DNA from: Streptosporangiaceae bacterium
GTDB taxonomy: Bacteria; Actinomycetota; Actinomycetes; Streptosporangiales; Streptosporangiaceae
DNA length: 5,963 bases
NCBI GenBank assembly: GCA_030052355.1
Contig: JASIGS010000258.1
Coordinates: forward strand, 1 to 5,963
Direction: 5' to 3'
Positions 5,791 to 5,963 of this stretch are shown one piece after another. The stretch's first letter is position 1; each line of letters opens with the position of its first letter. A program made the translations under genes and the position numbers. The notes under the pieces were generated by a model. That model saw nothing but the letters and a program-made list of their open reading frames with translations, had not been told where the DNA came from and made no database searches.

Positions 5791-5963
5791 TCAGGCGCCA
5801 GCTCGCGCGGCGACCCTGCTCCGGCGCTTGACTGCGCGCCGCTCGTCCTCGCTAAGCCCGCCCCAGACACCGGCGTCCTGGCCGCTTTCCAGTGCCCACT
5901 GCAGGCAGGGCTCGACCACCTTGCACCGCTGGCACACTTGCTTGGCCTCGTCGATCTGGAGCA
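5791..5963 (-). CDS. whiB1: WhiB1-type iron-sulfur transcriptional regulator, N-terminus outside window
   Basis: Reading the minus strand from the right edge gives 56 residues ending at a TGA (5793-5791). The visible part has the CxxCx5C cluster motif (VCQRC then EPC), supplying three of the four cysteine ligands of the [4Fe-4S] cluster; the fourth, N-terminal one lies beyond the window. It continues with WALESGQDAGVWGGLSEDER, containing the GVWGG turn of the Wbl family, and ends in a basic tail (RRAVKRRSRVAARAGA) for DNA contact. From memory this matches the C-terminal two thirds of M. tuberculosis WhiB1 (84 residues), with the same length after the cysteines. WhiB1 is a cluster-bearing, nitric-oxide-reactive regulator that binds the primary sigma factor. 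Convergence with a PdtaS gene is the same as Rv3219/Rv3220c, which supports WhiB1 over other Wbl paralogues. Confidence 0.95.
   Translation of the reverse strand, partial: LQIDEAKQVCQRCKVVEPCLQWALESGQDAGVWGGLSEDERRAVKRRSRVAARAGA

Noticed and set aside
1..5963. CRISPR arrays, tRNA or rRNA genes, insertion sequences, phage genes or defence systems
   Set aside because: I saw no repeat-spacer pattern, RNA gene, transposase or terminal repeats. Apart from short gaps, the window is filled by six conserved genes.

Overview
The window is very GC-rich, uses GTG/TTG starts freely, and carries two genes specific to Actinomycetota: a WhiB1-type iron-sulfur regulator and a PdtaS-type sensor kinase. It is therefore almost certainly chromosomal DNA of a high-GC actinobacterium. 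The family cannot be fixed from the sequence. All homologue comparisons here are from memory of the named proteins, not from a search.

Layout, left to right. (1) Positions 1-858, plus strand: the 3' part of a membrane-anchored HD-domain phosphohydrolase related to HD-GYP proteins but lacking their full signature; its start lies outside the window. (2) After 10 bp, a complete biotin carboxylase (869-2209, AccC type). Its stop codon overlaps the ribosome-binding site of a 70-residue biotin carrier protein (2219-2431) that closely resembles M. tuberculosis TB7.3 (Rv3221c). These three genes probably form one transcription unit. (3) On the minus strand, converging 19 bp away, a 557-residue thiamine-diphosphate enzyme of the acetolactate synthase-like IlvG (Rv1820) type (4124-2451). 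(4) A 95-bp divergent intergenic region with two leaderless-type promoters and a palindromic operator candidate. (5) Positions 4220-5704, plus strand: a GAF-PAS-HisKA_2-HATPase kinase orthologous to PdtaS (Rv3220c). (6) An 86-bp convergent gap with a strong hairpin terminator. (7) The C-terminal 56 residues of WhiB1 (Rv3219) on the minus strand, running off the right edge.

The order TB7.3-like carrier, PdtaS, WhiB1, with the same relative orientations, matches the Rv3221c-Rv3220c-Rv3219 block of M. tuberculosis. The differences are an inverted ThDP-enzyme gene between the carrier and the kinase, and a dedicated biotin carboxylase in front of the carrier. The carboxylase and carrier would together make carboxybiotin for an acyl-CoA (or other) carboxylase, but no carboxyltransferase is visible here. 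PdtaS normally signals to the ANTAR-domain RNA-binding regulator PdtaR, which is also not in this window.

The most interesting signals are in the kinase. The His that normally directly precedes the Arg in the HisKA_2 motif is replaced by Asn (IHNR rather than IHHR), although the ATP-binding boxes are intact. The two GAF-domain cysteines tied to copper/nitric-oxide sensing in M. tuberculosis PdtaS are absent. Other points worth checking are the coupling of a minimal carrier to a stand-alone biotin carboxylase, and the compact divergent leaderless promoter region.
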